Origin: JAVVHH01 sp964613945
GTDB taxonomy: Bacteria > Pseudomonadota > Alphaproteobacteria > Acetobacterales > Acetobacteraceae
Length of the DNA stretch: 64,000 nt
Direction of reading: 5' to 3'
Assembly (NCBI GenBank): GCA_964613945.1
Contig: CAZTJC010000014.1
Span: forward strand, 47,692-111,691
Below, one piece after another: positions 6,697 through 16,447 of this stretch. The position numbers were made by a program, and so were the translations under genes. The notes beneath the pieces are model-generated. The model made no database searches and was not told the origin of the DNA. It saw nothing but the letters and a program-made list of their open reading frames with translations. Every line of letters starts with the position of its first letter. Position 1 is the stretch's first letter.

Positions 6697-9585
6697 ATGG
6701 CGATCTACCATTTCTCTGCCAAAATTGTGAGCCGCGCGAACGGATCAAGCGCCGTCGCGAGCGCCGCCTATCGCTCCGCGTCCGATCTGCACGACGACCG
6801 GTTGAACCGCGATCACGATTTCTCGAACAAGGCGGGCGTCATCCACTCCGAGGTGATGTTGCCGGAGGGCGCGCCGGAGCGTTTAAACGACCGCACGACC
6901 TTGTGGAACGAGGTGGAGGCAGGCGAGAAGCGCAAGGACGCGCAGCTTGCCCGCGAGGTGGAGTTCTCGATTCCGCGCGAGATGAACGAGAAGCAGGGCG
7001 TCCAGCTCGCGCGCGATTTCGTGAAGAAGCAGTTTGTCGATCGCGGCATGGTCGCGGACCTCAACGTGCATTGGGACAAAGCGAAGGATGGCACGCCCAA
7101 GCCGCACGCGCATGTGATGATGACGATGCGCGACGTAGGACCGGAAGGGTTCGGGAAGAAGAACCGGGACTGGAACAGCACCGAGTTGTTGAAGGATTGG
7201 CGTGAAGCATGGAGCGCGCACGTCAACGAGCGCATGGCCGAGCTAGGGCTTGAGGGTCGGATCGATCATCGCAGTTACGAGGCGCAGGGCATCGAGCTGG
7301 AGCCGCAGCACAAGATCGGGCCGGCCGCGTCGCGCCGGCCGGGGCAGGGATTGGAGGCTGAGCGAATCGAGGATCATGCCCGCATCGCCCGCGAGAACGG
7401 CGAGAAGATCATCGCCGATCCTGCGATCGCGCTCGACGCGATCACGCGGACCCAGGCGACGTTCACGACGCGCGATCTGGCGGTGTTTGCGTTCCGGCAT
7501 TCGGACGGCCGGGAGCAGTATGACCGGGTGATGGCGGCGACGAAGGCGTCGCCGGAGCTGGTGGCGCTGGGTCGGGACGGGCGGGGCGACGAGAGGTTCA
7601 CGAGCCGGGAGATGATCGCGACCGAGACGCGGCTGGAGCGGGCGGCCGACCGGCTTGCGGGCATGCGGGATCACTTCACGGGCGCCGGGCATGTGGTTCG
7701 CGCGCTGGAGGCGGCCGAGGGGCGAGGGCTCGTTTTGTCGCAGGAGCAGCGCGATGCGCTGGGGCGGATCACCGCTCGCGACGGCCTCGCTTCCGTCATC
7801 GGTTATGCCGGCACGGGTAAGTCAGCGATGTTGGGGGTCGCGCGCGAGGCGTGGGAGGATGCCGGCTACACGGTGCGGGGTGCCGCGCTGTCGGGGATCG
7901 CCGCGGAGAATTTGGAGGGCGGGTCGGGGATCGGCTCGCGTACCATCGCCAGTCTCGAGCATGCATGGGCGCGGAACCGTGAGCAGCTTGGTGCCAGGGA
8001 TGTGTTGGTGGTCGACGAGGCGGGGATGATCGGCACGCGGCAGATGGAGCGGGTGCTGTCGGCCGCGGAGCGGGCCGGCGCCAAGGTGGTGCTGGTGGGG
8101 GACCCCGAGCAGTTGCAGGCGATCGAGGCGGGGGCGGCGTTTCGTGCGCTGTCCGAGCGCCACGGGGCAGCGGAAATCACCGAGATCCGCCGGCAGCGCA
8201 CGGACTGGCAGCGTGACGCGACACGCTGGTTGGCCACAGGCCGCATCGACGAGGCAATCGATGCCTATCGTGACCGGGGCATGGTTGTGCCCGCGGACAC
8301 GCGCGAGGCGGCGCGTGCCGGACTGGTGGAGGGTTGGAACCGGCAGCGCCAGGCCGAACCGGGGGCGACGCGCATCATCCTCACCCACACCAACGCCGAG
8401 GTGCGGTCGCTCAACGAGGAGGCGCGTGAACGGCTGCGGACGTCGGACGAGCTAGGGCAAAACGTGGCCGTGCAGGCGGAGCGTGGGACCCGCCAGTTCG
8501 CATCGGGCGACCGGGTCATGTTCCTGCGCAACGAGCGATCGATGGGGGTGAAGAACGGGACGCTCGGCACGGTCAGGCGGGTGTCGCCGGAGCGGATGGG
8601 CGTGCGGCTGGATGACGGGCGCGAGATCGGGTTCGATCTGAAGGACTATGCCGCGGTCGATCATGGCTATGCCGCCACCATCCACAAATCGCAGGGCGTG
8701 ACGGTCGACCGCACGCATGTGCTGGCGACGCCGGGGATGGACCGGCACGCCGCCTATGTGGCGCTGTCGCGGCACCGCGACGGTGTGCAACTCCACTATG
8801 GCCGCGACGACTTCGCCAACGATACGAAGCTCGCCGCGGTGCTGTCGCGCGACCGGGCGAAGGACATGGCAGCCGACTATGCGGCCGAGCCTGAAGCAGC
8901 GGCTCGTGCTTTCGCGGACAGACGCGAGATTCGCTTACCCGAGCGGGTGCGCGATATCATGCGGACGGTGGAGACGAAGGCCAGGATCATGTTCGCCGGG
9001 TTCCGGCCGAAGGCGCCGGAGGCGCCGGAGGCCGAGCCGACTTCTCCGCGTGAAAGCATGAGCCGACCCGATCAGGACGTGGCGATCCGGCGCTATGCGC
9101 GCGCCGCGGTCGATGCGGCGGAGATGCAGCGCAAGGGGTTGCCGGTTCTGCCGCACCAGATGACCGCGATGGATCGCGCAGCCGAAGCACTCGACAAGGC
9201 GCGCGATCAGGGCACCCGCGATCTCGTCTCCGCATTCGAGCGCAATCCGACGCTGGTGCGTGATGCCGCGGCCGGGAATACCCGCGGTGCTGTCCGGGCG
9301 ATGGCCGAGGAGGCGCGGGTCCGTGCCGACCCGGGCTTGCGCGCCGGCCGGTTCATGGAACGCTGGCGTGCGCTGGAAGCCGGGAACGGCAGCGGCCGGG
9401 CTACGACGGAGCAGGCGGGGATGATCGACGGGTTGCGCCATGATCCGGCGTTGCGCAGCGAACTGCAACGCAGGGCGCCCGAGCTGGGGCTGGACCGCGA
9501 CCGGCAGCAGGTGACCGAACAGATGCAACAACGCGAGATGGATCGTGCGCGCAGTCGGGAGCAGGACCAGGGCTTCAACCGGTGA
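6697..9585 (+). CDS. traA: Conjugative relaxase-helicase TraA (Ti-type)
   Basis: A 962-residue relaxase that would nick oriT, stay attached to the strand and unwind it. The N-terminal MobA/MobL-type domain (about 1-220) includes AIYHFSAKIVSRANG and the metal-binding HAHVMMTMR. A RecD/TraI-like helicase domain follows with Walker A GYAGTGKS, VVDEAGM, GDPEQLQ and YAATIHKSQG. The C-terminal 200 residues are helical and charged. The ATG at 6697 matches the family start; an ATG four codons earlier, behind AAGGCAGG, is also possible. The gene looks intact, in contrast with traG, so the plasmid may still be mobilisable with help in trans. Confidence 0.92.
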   Translation: MAIYHFSAKIVSRANGSSAVASAAYRSASDLHDDRLNRDHDFSNKAGVIHSEVMLPEGAPERLNDRTTLWNEVEAGEKRKDAQLAREVEFSIPREMNEKQGVQLARDFVKKQFVDRGMVADLNVHWDKAKDGTPKPHAHVMMTMRDVGPEGFGKKNRDWNSTELLKDWREAWSAHVNERMAELGLEGRIDHRSYEAQGIELEPQHKIGPAASRRPGQGLEAERIEDHARIARENGEKIIADPAIALDAITRTQATFTTRDLAVFAFRHSDGREQYDRVMAATKASPELVALGRDGRGDERFTSREMIATETRLERAADRLAGMRDHFTGAGHVVRALEAAEGRGLVLSQEQRDALGRITARDGLASVIGYAGTGKSAMLGVAREAWEDAGYTVRGAALSGIAAENLEGGSGIGSRTIASLEHAWARNREQLGARDVLVVDEAGMIGTRQMERVLSAAERAGAKVVLVGDPEQLQAIEAGAAFRALSERHGAAEITEIRRQRTDWQRDATRWLATGRIDEAIDAYRDRGMVVPADTREAARAGLVEGWNRQRQAEPGATRIILTHTNAEVRSLNEEARERLRTSDELGQNVAVQAERGTRQFASGDRVMFLRNERSMGVKNGTLGTVRRVSPERMGVRLDDGREIGFDLKDYAAVDHGYAATIHKSQGVTVDRTHVLATPGMDRHAAYVALSRHRDGVQLHYGRDDFANDTKLAAVLSRDRAKDMAADYAAEPEAAARAFADRREIRLPERVRDIMRTVETKARIMFAGFRPKAPEAPEAEPTSPRESMSRPDQDVAIRRYARAAVDAAEMQRKGLPVLPHQMTAMDRAAEALDKARDQGTRDLVSAFERNPTLVRDAAAGNTRGAVRAMAEEARVRADPGLRAGRFMERWRALEAGNGSGRATTEQAGMIDGLRHDPALRSELQRRAPELGLDRDRQQVTEQMQQREMDRARSREQDQGFNR

Positions 9586-9708
9586 TGGCCGGACGGAAAA
9601 AGCCCGCCCGAGGGACGGCCGGACAAGTTTTAAGGAGACGATGCCTAAAAGGCATGACTTTGTGCAGCGCAGCACGAATGATGGGAAGGGCGAAAGGGAG
9701 AGGGGCGG

Positions 9709-10401
9709 ATGACGGAGAGCGACGGCGGTGACGAGGCGGCCCGGGCATTCGAGGATCTTCGTGGCGAAATCACGCTGTTGCGCCGCGCCGTCGAGCGGCT
9801 GGCGGTCGAGCGTGCCGGAAACGGCGACGCACCGGACTATTCTGAAACGCTGGGCGTCATCGCCAACAACATCACCGCGACCGCACAGCGCGTCGATGCG
9901 CTGGTAAAGAGTCCGGCGCTGGCGCTCACGCCTGAAGAACTGAACCGCCAGATCCTTGAAGCCGGCACCGCGGGGCGGAGCGAGGATCGCCGTGCCATCG
10001 CCGCGGCCCGGCAGGTGGTCGAGGAGGTTGCGACGAAGCTCGGTCGTCAGCTGGACTCGCATGTCATGGCGGACGATCAGCGGCGCCGGTTGTGCCGGGT
10101 CGGGCTCGCCTGCATCGTGGCAGGGATGGTGTTATGGGCGATCCTTGCCGGTCCTCTCGCGCGGAGCATGCCGGCAAGCTGGTTGCTGCCCGAGCGGATG
10201 GCGGCGCGCTCGCTACGCATGCCGATGTGGGATGCGGGGCAGCGTCTCATGCGGGCAGGGGACGCATCGGCGTTCGCTGGCGTGCTGGCGGGCAACCGGC
10301 TGGCGGTCGCCAACCAGGAGACGCTGAAGGCGTGCCGCAAACAGGCGGCCAGGGCGGAGAAGACGGTGCGTTGCACGATCGGGGTGGGAGCGGGTGAATG
10401 A
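9709..10401 (+). CDS. DUF6118-type protein with one membrane helix
   Basis: A 230-residue protein of a family often found behind traA on sphingomonad mobile elements. The N-terminal part (1-60) is a predicted coiled coil (ITLLRRAVERLAVERAG). A single membrane helix lies at about 130-150 (VGLACIVAGMVLWAILAGPL). The remainder after the helix has several cysteines (KACRKQ, RCTIG) and is probably periplasmic. The ATG is preceded by GGGAGAGGGG. No function is known; position suggests a link to transfer or entry exclusion, but this is speculative. Confidence 0.65.
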   Translation: MTESDGGDEAARAFEDLRGEITLLRRAVERLAVERAGNGDAPDYSETLGVIANNITATAQRVDALVKSPALALTPEELNRQILEAGTAGRSEDRRAIAAARQVVEEVATKLGRQLDSHVMADDQRRRLCRVGLACIVAGMVLWAILAGPLARSMPASWLLPERMAARSLRMPMWDAGQRLMRAGDASAFAGVLAGNRLAVANQETLKACRKQAARAEKTVRCTIGVGAGE

Positions 10402-10495
10402 TGGACAGTGATACGGGGATGACGCTAGGGATTGGAGGTGCGCCATCCACCGGTGAGCAGAAAACGGTTCGGGAAATCGCCCGCGGTGATGCCAG

Positions 10496-10818
10496 TCATA
10501 GCTCTGACAAGATGTCGTGTCGGAGCGAAGTCAAGCACACCGCCGCCAGCAGCGCCGCAGCCGCGCAGGCGACCCAACCAAGACGGCAAAACCCGCAAAC
10601 ATTTCAGGCGCGAAGGTTGGTACGCGTCCCAGTCCGTCCGCGACCGCGAGACAGGCCGCACCCAGCGCGAGCTTGGAGGCCATGGTGTAGACGCCATAAC
10701 CACGTAGTCCCTGCGCCAGCGCCGGCAGAAGCGCCCAGCCGATCATGTTGGTCGCCCCCATTGCCAGACCGAGCAGCACCGCGATGATCTGCTCCTCACT
10801 GGACCTCGTCTTGTTCAC
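10496..10818 (-). pseudogene. Fusion of an IS3-type orfA start to a membrane protein remnant
   Basis: The first 15 residues (MNKTRSSEEQIIAVL) look like the N-terminus of an IS3-family OrfA. The frame then continues directly into GLAMGATNMIGWALLPALAQ and further hydrophobic segments of a multi-pass, transporter-like protein. Near 10580 the frame breaks and resumes one frame over as GWVACAAAALLAAVCLTSLR, ending at 10496. It therefore joins two unrelated fragments and is itself frameshifted. The sequence just upstream (about 10830-10870, AACTCAAACTGGCGGAG) may be the insertion sequence end. Not expected to be functional. Confidence 0.55.
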
Positions 10819-11101
10819 GTATCCTCACGAAGCTGGACTCTAACTCAAACTGGCGGAGTATCAGGGAAGCACGTTACCTAGAGCCTGTTATGGTATTGAA
10901 ACGGGCTGATTCATCCAGTATTGTTTGACGGATGCCCCGACGCGCGCGTCGAGCACGGAACTGCCCGGCTTTTGGGAGCATCGATCTCCAATCAACACAT
11001 CACCCGGAATTCTGGCTGACATCCAGCAGGTCCGCGAACCCGTTCCACGTTTTTCGGGTAATATGGTTGCGCTCGCCGAACGATGACGCAAGAAGCCAGG
11101 C
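10819..11101. other. Remnant-rich spacer before the polysaccharide locus
   Basis: No convincing gene. It contains the probable insertion sequence end at about 10830-10870 and other short sequence that looks like leftover mobile DNA. It marks the border between the plasmid backbone and the polysaccharide locus. Confidence 0.35.
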
Positions 11102-11431
11102 ATGGACATTCCCGGCTTGTATCACTCGTTTATCCTGTGGATCGGAGATGGCACTGGCCTACCCGATTCCCTGCTCCATCTTCATGCCGGTTTGGCTGTG
11201 TTGTTAATCGCGCGAGCGGCATCAAGGCGATCGTTGGCGACATTCATTCCCTTTTGGGCGGTGGTTATCGCCGAAGGAGCCAATGAAACACTCGATTACC
11301 TCAATTACGGGATGCGCTGGGCAGACACGCTCTCAGATATTGCGAATACGTTGTTTTGGCCGTTCGTCATCAGTATTGCTGTTCGGCTTAGGCCTATGTT
11401 GTTGCGCGATCTACCAGATCGAGGCGTTTGA
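11102..11431 (+). CDS. Small multi-pass membrane protein, unknown function
   Basis: A 109-residue protein with about three hydrophobic segments (LLHLHAGLAVLLIA; ATFIPFWAVVIAEG; TLFWPFVISIAV), probably in the inner membrane. The segment between them, NETLDYLNYGMRWADTLSDI, is acidic and aromatic. It reads toward the aminotransferase gene and may belong to the polysaccharide locus. I do not recognise a named family; a VanZ-like relation is possible but unproven. Confidence 0.6.
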   Translation: MDIPGLYHSFILWIGDGTGLPDSLLHLHAGLAVLLIARAASRRSLATFIPFWAVVIAEGANETLDYLNYGMRWADTLSDIANTLFWPFVISIAVRLRPMLLRDLPDRGV

Positions 11432-11542
11432 CGGAGCAACGTTCAACCCTATTGGCGTGGGCCATCCTCGTTGACACTCCCGCGATCCGCTCTACGCACG
11501 CACTAGCGTTGTGATATCCTTTATCAGGAAGTGGTGACCCGC

Positions 11543-12673
11543 GTGCAAGATCGGCTGTTTCTATCTGCTCCGCATATGGGCGGCGACGAGTTGCCGCTCG
11601 TTCAGGACGTGTTCGCCACGAACTGGATCGCGCCCACCGGGCCAATGGTGACCCGGTTCGAAGAGAATCTGGCAGCGCTGACGGGCATCAGCCATGTTGC
11701 CGCTCTGGTCAGCGGTACCGCGGCGTTGCATCTCGCGCTTCGTTTGTCGGGGATCGGGGCGGGCGATGAGGTCTGGGGCTCGACCATGACGTTCATCGGC
11801 GGGGTCGCCCCGATCCTTTATGCAAATGCGACACCGGTTTTCCTGGATATCGAAGGAGAGCAATTCCTCCTCGACCTCGACCTGCTGGAGCAAGAGCTGC
11901 GGCAGGCGCGCACGAATGGCGGCTTGCCGAAGGTCGTCATTACGACGGATATTTACGGGCACGTCATCGATGCAACGCGCATGCGGCGCATGGCCGATGA
12001 CTACGGCTTTGTCTGGATTAGCGATGCTGCAGAGGCGGTAGGCGCTACACGGGGCGGCGTTCATGCCGGCAAGGCCGCCGATTTTGCGATCCTGTCGTTC
12101 AACGGCAACAAGATCATCACCACTAGTGGGGGAGGGGCGCTGGCGAGCGATCGTGCCGACATGATCGAGCAGGCTCGCTTCCTGTCCACGCAGGCGCGTG
12201 ATGCCGCTCCTCATTACGAGCATACGACCTACGGATATAACTACCGGCTGAGCAACGTCTGCGCTGCCATTGGCGTCGGGCAGTTACGGGTTCTGGAAAA
12301 GCGGGTTGGGCAGCGTCGGCGCATCAATGCTTTGTATCGTGAGATGCTGGGCGATCTGCCCGGTTTCAGCTTCAGTCCCGAACCTCAGGGTATGCATGCC
12401 AACCGCTGGCTGACGACCGTAAGGATCCATCCTGCCCTGGCAGGGACTGACCGCGAACGCATTCGCCTGGGGCTTGAGGCGGAAAATATCGAGAGCCGTC
12501 CCTTGTGGAAGCCGATGCATCTCCAGCCCGTCTTCGCTGAGGCTCCGAGGCGTGGCGGAGCCGTTGCGCAGGTGGCCTTCGAACACGGACTTTGCCTGCC
12601 TTCGGGATCGGCCATGACGCATGATGATGTCATGCGCGTGGCCGACTTGGTGCGCCATCTCGCAGGGCGTTGA
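11543..12673 (+). CDS. DegT/DnrJ/EryC1-type nucleotide-sugar aminotransferase
   Basis: A PLP-dependent aminotransferase of 376 residues. It would transfer an amino group from glutamate to a 4-keto-6-deoxy nucleotide sugar. Family marks are FLSAPHMGGDE at the start, VSGTAALHLALRL (cofactor phosphate contact), SDAAEAVGA, and the Schiff-base lysine in LSFNGNKIITTSGGG. The GTG at 11543 gives the conserved start and lies 10 bases after AGGAAG. The PglC-type transferase follows immediately and a PglD-like acyltransferase lies 3 kb on. This is the PglE/PglD/PglC set for N-acylated diamino-trideoxy sugars, with the WbpM-type gene at 33.9 kb as likely dehydratase. Confidence 0.88.
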   Translation: MQDRLFLSAPHMGGDELPLVQDVFATNWIAPTGPMVTRFEENLAALTGISHVAALVSGTAALHLALRLSGIGAGDEVWGSTMTFIGGVAPILYANATPVFLDIEGEQFLLDLDLLEQELRQARTNGGLPKVVITTDIYGHVIDATRMRRMADDYGFVWISDAAEAVGATRGGVHAGKAADFAILSFNGNKIITTSGGGALASDRADMIEQARFLSTQARDAAPHYEHTTYGYNYRLSNVCAAIGVGQLRVLEKRVGQRRRINALYREMLGDLPGFSFSPEPQGMHANRWLTTVRIHPALAGTDRERIRLGLEAENIESRPLWKPMHLQPVFAEAPRRGGAVAQVAFEHGLCLPSGSAMTHDDVMRVADLVRHLAGR

Positions 12674-12677
12674 TCGC

Positions 12678-13286
12678 TTGTTGAAGCGCGCTTTCGACAT
12701 CGTTGGAGCGGGGATCGCCCTGCTGCTGCTGTCGCCGGTGATTGCCGGCACCGCCATTGCCGTTCTCGTCCGTCTGGGGCGCCCTATCTTCTTCCGGCAG
12801 CGCCGGCCCGGATTGCAGGGCCGACCTTTTGGAATGATCAAGTTCCGCACGATGACCAATGCGCGGGGCCCAGATGGCGAGTTGTTGCCCGATAGCGAGC
12901 GCCTGCCACGCTTCGGCACCTTCCTGCGTTCCACCAGTCTCGACGAACTGCCCGAACTCTGGAATGTCTTGGTTGGTGATATGAGCTTGGTTGGGCCGCG
13001 CCCGCTGCTGATAGCCTATCTGGACCGTTACACACCGGAGCAGGCCCGGCGCCATGCGGTCCGGCCCGGCGTGACCGGCTGGGCGCAAATCAATGGCCGC
13101 AACGCGATCGATTGGGACGAAAAATTCGCGCTGGATGTCTGGTATGTTGATAATCACACACTGCGTCTGGACCTCCGAATCCTGCTGGCGACCTTGATGC
13201 AGGTGATCGGCCGTAGGAATATCAATTCTGCCGAAGCGGCGACGATGCCGGAGTTCTTGGGGAAAGGAACAACTGATAAGCGGTAA
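12678..13286 (+). CDS. PglC-type initiating sugar-phosphate transferase
   Basis: A 202-residue monotopic phosphoglycosyl transferase that moves a sugar-1-phosphate from a nucleotide sugar onto undecaprenyl phosphate, starting repeat-unit assembly. One membrane-inserted helix (FDIVGAGIALLLLSPVIAG) is followed by KFRTM, the catalytic region around STSLDELPELWNVL (Asp-Glu pair), SLVGPRPLL and RPGVTGWAQINGRN. I chose the TTG at 12678, four bases past the aminotransferase stop, because LKRAFDIV is the usual start; an ATG at 12621 would overlap the previous gene. Adjacency suggests that its substrate is the sugar made by that aminotransferase. Confidence 0.85.
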   Translation: MLKRAFDIVGAGIALLLLSPVIAGTAIAVLVRLGRPIFFRQRRPGLQGRPFGMIKFRTMTNARGPDGELLPDSERLPRFGTFLRSTSLDELPELWNVLVGDMSLVGPRPLLIAYLDRYTPEQARRHAVRPGVTGWAQINGRNAIDWDEKFALDVWYVDNHTLRLDLRILLATLMQVIGRRNINSAEAATMPEFLGKGTTDKR

Positions 13287-13358
13287 GGCGACGCTGAATC
13301 GGGAGGCTGTCACCTGAAGATAGACGGCAGTTATTATCTCAAGTAGATTGCTTGATCA

Positions 13359-14576
13359 TCAGCGTTCCGATGTCGTCGCCAAGCGCAGTTGTTCTTCGAT
13401 CGCTGCAACACCAATGTCGAAGGCCAGCTGCTCCTGATAAAATAGTGCGCCGGACTTTCCCATCCGGACGCGATCCTCGGCTGTCATCGACATGAGTGTC
13501 ATGATGGTGTTTGCCAACGCCTCGGGATCCTCCGGCGTGAACGATAACCCTGCTTCAGCGCGGGCGAGCATCGTTGCAGCGTCGCCTTTTACACCAAGCA
13601 GGATCGGTTTACCGATTGCAAGATAGGCCTGCATTTTCGACGGAATGGTAATCTCGAACAGAGGATCGTCACGCAGATGGACGAGCAGTGTATCCGCCTG
13701 CTCGAACATCTCCCCCATGAGGGAAGGATGGCGTGGCGGATAAAAGGTGATGGCGCCTGGAGCAAGTGCCTCCGCTCGTTCGCGTAATTGGTCGACCTCT
13801 ACACCGCCACCGATCATCACAAATTCGGCATCTACGCTCCGCTTCTTCAGCAGACATGCAGCGTCGATGACCGTGCCTAGCCCCTGCGCCTTTCCCATGT
13901 TGCCCGCGAACAGAATCCGGAAGGGTTCACCGTCGCGAACGGTGGGCGGCGACGCCGATTTCGCCAAAGCAGCGATCTCCGGCGGGGCCCAGTTAGGAAC
14001 GACGGCAATCGGAGCAGCAATATTGCGCTCGACAAGGCGACGTTTGAATCCGTCAGACAGAACGACGATCCGGGCAGCACGGCGGAGAGCGAAATTGGTC
14101 CACCAGCCAACGAGCTGAAGAATTCGCCGATTACCGACCATTCCGGTCGCTGCAAGCGTATCAGGCCACAGATCCTGAATGTCGCACACGAAGGGAACGC
14201 GTCTCATCAACTTCAACGCGACAGGCGCAAGTGCGGCGGTCATCGGAGGGGTGTACACATAGACCACATCAGGCCGGCGAAGCGTGAAGGCGAGGATCAT
14301 CGACGATAATCCGAACGAGACGTAGTTCGCGATGCGTCCCCGCGTCGATCGGTCGTGGCTGGGATGAAGATAACCACGAGTCACCACGATTCCGTCCATC
14401 GTCTCGCGTGCGAAGGGCTTGATCCGATAGCCTGGATAGACCTTGCCGCCCGGATAGTTTGGGAAGCCGGTCAGCACCTCAACATCATGGCCACGCGCCT
14501 GGAGGGCCTTGGCGAAGGCGAGACCCTTGAAATGCGGTTCGGGCTGAAACCATTGCGAGACGATCAGGATGCGCAT
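13359..14576 (-). CDS. WbuB-like GT4 glycosyltransferase
   Basis: A 405-residue GT-B retaining glycosyltransferase. The start MRILIVSQWFQPEPHFKG and DIQDLWPDT match the WbuB group that transfers FucNAc or similar amino sugars to lipid-linked intermediates. The donor-binding C-terminal domain shows ILFAGNMGKAQGL and PSKMQAYLAIGKPIL in place of the more common E-x7-E region. It is cytoplasmic and membrane-associated. It converges with the PglC-type gene. Given UDP-L-FucNAc synthesis by capE/F/G in this locus, FucNAc transfer is plausible but unproven. Confidence 0.82.
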   Translation of the reverse strand: MRILIVSQWFQPEPHFKGLAFAKALQARGHDVEVLTGFPNYPGGKVYPGYRIKPFARETMDGIVVTRGYLHPSHDRSTRGRIANYVSFGLSSMILAFTLRRPDVVYVYTPPMTAALAPVALKLMRRVPFVCDIQDLWPDTLAATGMVGNRRILQLVGWWTNFALRRAARIVVLSDGFKRRLVERNIAAPIAVVPNWAPPEIAALAKSASPPTVRDGEPFRILFAGNMGKAQGLGTVIDAACLLKKRSVDAEFVMIGGGVEVDQLRERAEALAPGAITFYPPRHPSLMGEMFEQADTLLVHLRDDPLFEITIPSKMQAYLAIGKPILLGVKGDAATMLARAEAGLSFTPEDPEALANTIMTLMSMTAEDRVRMGKSGALFYQEQLAFDIGVAAIEEQLRLATTSER

Positions 14577-14667
14577 TGCCGCGCTATAGCGTGCGGAATG
14601 GCCGAGGGCGCGGTCTTTTGGCGGGTGCGAAGCTTGCCTGACGGCAGGTGGCGTTTATAGCAATTGC

Positions 14668-15738
14668 ATGTCCGCTGTCTCAGATGCCGTCGCCGGTCCC
14701 GTCACTCCGATCGGTTGGGATGTCGCCACGGAGCGACGTCTATGGGAGGAGAGCTGGCATCTGTTTTGCCATCGCTCCGAACTGTCGAACGCTTCGGAAT
14801 ATTTTCGATTGGAGGTGTTTGGCGACGAAGTGGTCGCCTTTAACGACGGCGCCGAAATCATAGTGTTCGACAATCGTTGTCCGCATCGCGGCGCGCGCAT
14901 TTACGACGATATGGCCGGTAAGCGGCGCTGGGTGTGCCCTTATCATGGCTGGTCCTTCGTCAAAGGACGTTTCTTCATCCCACAAAAGGAAACGTTCCGC
15001 GACTGTGATCCGACGACGGCCAATCTCAATCGATATGCCACCGCTTGGGTTGGAGATTTTCTATTTATCTCCAAAGCCCCAAGCCAATCGATTTCGGATC
15101 AGCTAACGGGTGTCGAGGAGATCGTTGCGTCGATCTCGCGTAGCATCGGGATGCGTCGCGATCTCAATGCCTATCCCTATCGCTGTGACTGGAAGATCGC
15201 GGTGGAGAATGCGCTTGATCAGTATCATGTGGCATTGATCCATCACGATACCCTGAATCGTTTGAAGCTCGAGCCTGCGGTTGATGAGTACATCGGCTCC
15301 AATAATGTGTCGCGTGCCGCACTTGGTGACGAAAAAACCATTAAAAAACTCAAGTCGCTGGGTCGTCTGTTCGATGTGGAATTCAAGCCGGATGGCTATA
15401 TTGCCATCCAGCTTTTTCCCTTTACGTTCCTGACATCGACGTTCGGATATTCATATTCTCTTCAACAGTTCTACCCGACGTCCCGGCAGGGCGAGACGGC
15501 GTTCGTCAGTCGATTCTATGGCGGGGCGCTGTCCTCGAAATTGCCTCCGGACACCATGAATGCATTCTTCGCTTCCTCGATCGAACTCAATCACCGGATT
15601 TTCACGGAGGACGCGGATATCTGCGCGCGTATTCCTTCGTCGAGCTGGTCGCCCGTGCCGGAACGCTTCGTATGCGCGGGTGAGGACAAGATCGTCGAGT
15701 TTCGTCGCTTGATGCGCGAGGCGGCTGCGCGGTCATAA
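14668..15738 (+). CDS. Rieske non-heme iron oxygenase A
   Basis: A 356-residue oxygenase. The N-terminal Rieske domain binds a 2Fe-2S cluster through CPHRG and CPYHGW (about residues 70-95). The catalytic domain has the mononuclear iron site in LDQYHVALIHHDT (D-x2-H-x4-H). Such enzymes insert oxygen or dealkylate with electrons from a reductase, which is not encoded nearby. It reads away from the WbuB-like gene and into the PglD-like gene 28 bases on, so it probably modifies a sugar or acyl group of the polymer. CMP-N-acetylneuraminate hydroxylase is a Rieske precedent for nucleotide-sugar hydroxylation. Confidence 0.85.
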   Translation: MSAVSDAVAGPVTPIGWDVATERRLWEESWHLFCHRSELSNASEYFRLEVFGDEVVAFNDGAEIIVFDNRCPHRGARIYDDMAGKRRWVCPYHGWSFVKGRFFIPQKETFRDCDPTTANLNRYATAWVGDFLFISKAPSQSISDQLTGVEEIVASISRSIGMRRDLNAYPYRCDWKIAVENALDQYHVALIHHDTLNRLKLEPAVDEYIGSNNVSRAALGDEKTIKKLKSLGRLFDVEFKPDGYIAIQLFPFTFLTSTFGYSYSLQQFYPTSRQGETAFVSRFYGGALSSKLPPDTMNAFFASSIELNHRIFTEDADICARIPSSSWSPVPERFVCAGEDKIVEFRRLMREAAARS

Positions 15739-15766
15739 TATCAGCAGACAATACAGGAGAGTGATG

Positions 15767-16438
15767 ATGGCAGGCAGGGTGATCGTGGTCGGCGGGGGCG
15801 GGTTTGGCCGCGAACTGATGTGCTGGGTCGAGGATTGTGCTGCCGCGGGAAGCTTGCCGGCCTTGGCGGGATTCATAGATGACAAGCCCGACGCGCTGCC
15901 TGCGTATGCGCCTCGTCTTGGCAGTGTGCAGGACTATCAACCCGAGGAAGGGGACCTGCTCGCGTTGGCGATCGCCAAGCCCGCGGTGAAGCGCCGCGTA
16001 ACTAGGCTGCTCAAGGATCGGGGCGCGCATTTCGCCCGGGTGATCCATCCGAGCACGACCGTCGTGCGTACTGCGACGATGGGCGAGGGAGTGGTCATGT
16101 GCCCGCAGACGATGCTGATGCCCGACAGCCGGGTAGGAGACTTTGTCACGATCCTCAATTTTTCGGGGGTCGGGCATGACAGCGTCGTCGGGGATTATAC
16201 GACGTTCAGTTCGCTGTGCGACGTGACGGGCAATGTGACGGTCGGTGCCGATGTATTCGTAGGTGCAGGCGCCCGGTTGCTGCCAGGGATCAAGGTGGGT
16301 GACGGTGCGCTGATAGGCGCAGGCGCGACCGTGGTCCGATCAGTCAAGCCGGGCAATACGGTGTATGTTGCGCCGCCAAAGACGCTGAAGACGATGGGCG
16401 CGGCTGCCGTGCGCGACGTCGAGACGGGCGATGCATGA
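15767..16438 (+). CDS. PglD-like sugar O/N-acyltransferase
   Basis: A 223-residue two-domain acyltransferase. The N-terminus VIVVGGGGFGRELMCWVED is the Rossmann-like UDP-sugar-binding part. From about residue 90 the left-handed beta-helix of hexapeptide repeats runs through GVVMCPQTMLMPDSRVGDFV and VGADVFVGAGARLLPGIKVG. The catalytic histidine is probably in NFSGVGHDSVVGD. It would acylate the 4-amino group made by the DegT enzyme. Beside the ketoacyl synthase/ACP module, its donor could be an acyl-ACP other than acetyl. AGGAG precedes the ATG at 15767 by seven bases; an ATG one codon earlier is possible. Confidence 0.85.
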   Translation: MAGRVIVVGGGGFGRELMCWVEDCAAAGSLPALAGFIDDKPDALPAYAPRLGSVQDYQPEEGDLLALAIAKPAVKRRVTRLLKDRGAHFARVIHPSTTVVRTATMGEGVVMCPQTMLMPDSRVGDFVTILNFSGVGHDSVVGDYTTFSSLCDVTGNVTVGADVFVGAGARLLPGIKVGDGALIGAGATVVRSVKPGNTVYVAPPKTLKTMGAAAVRDVETGDA

Positions 16439-16447
16439 CAAAGCGGA

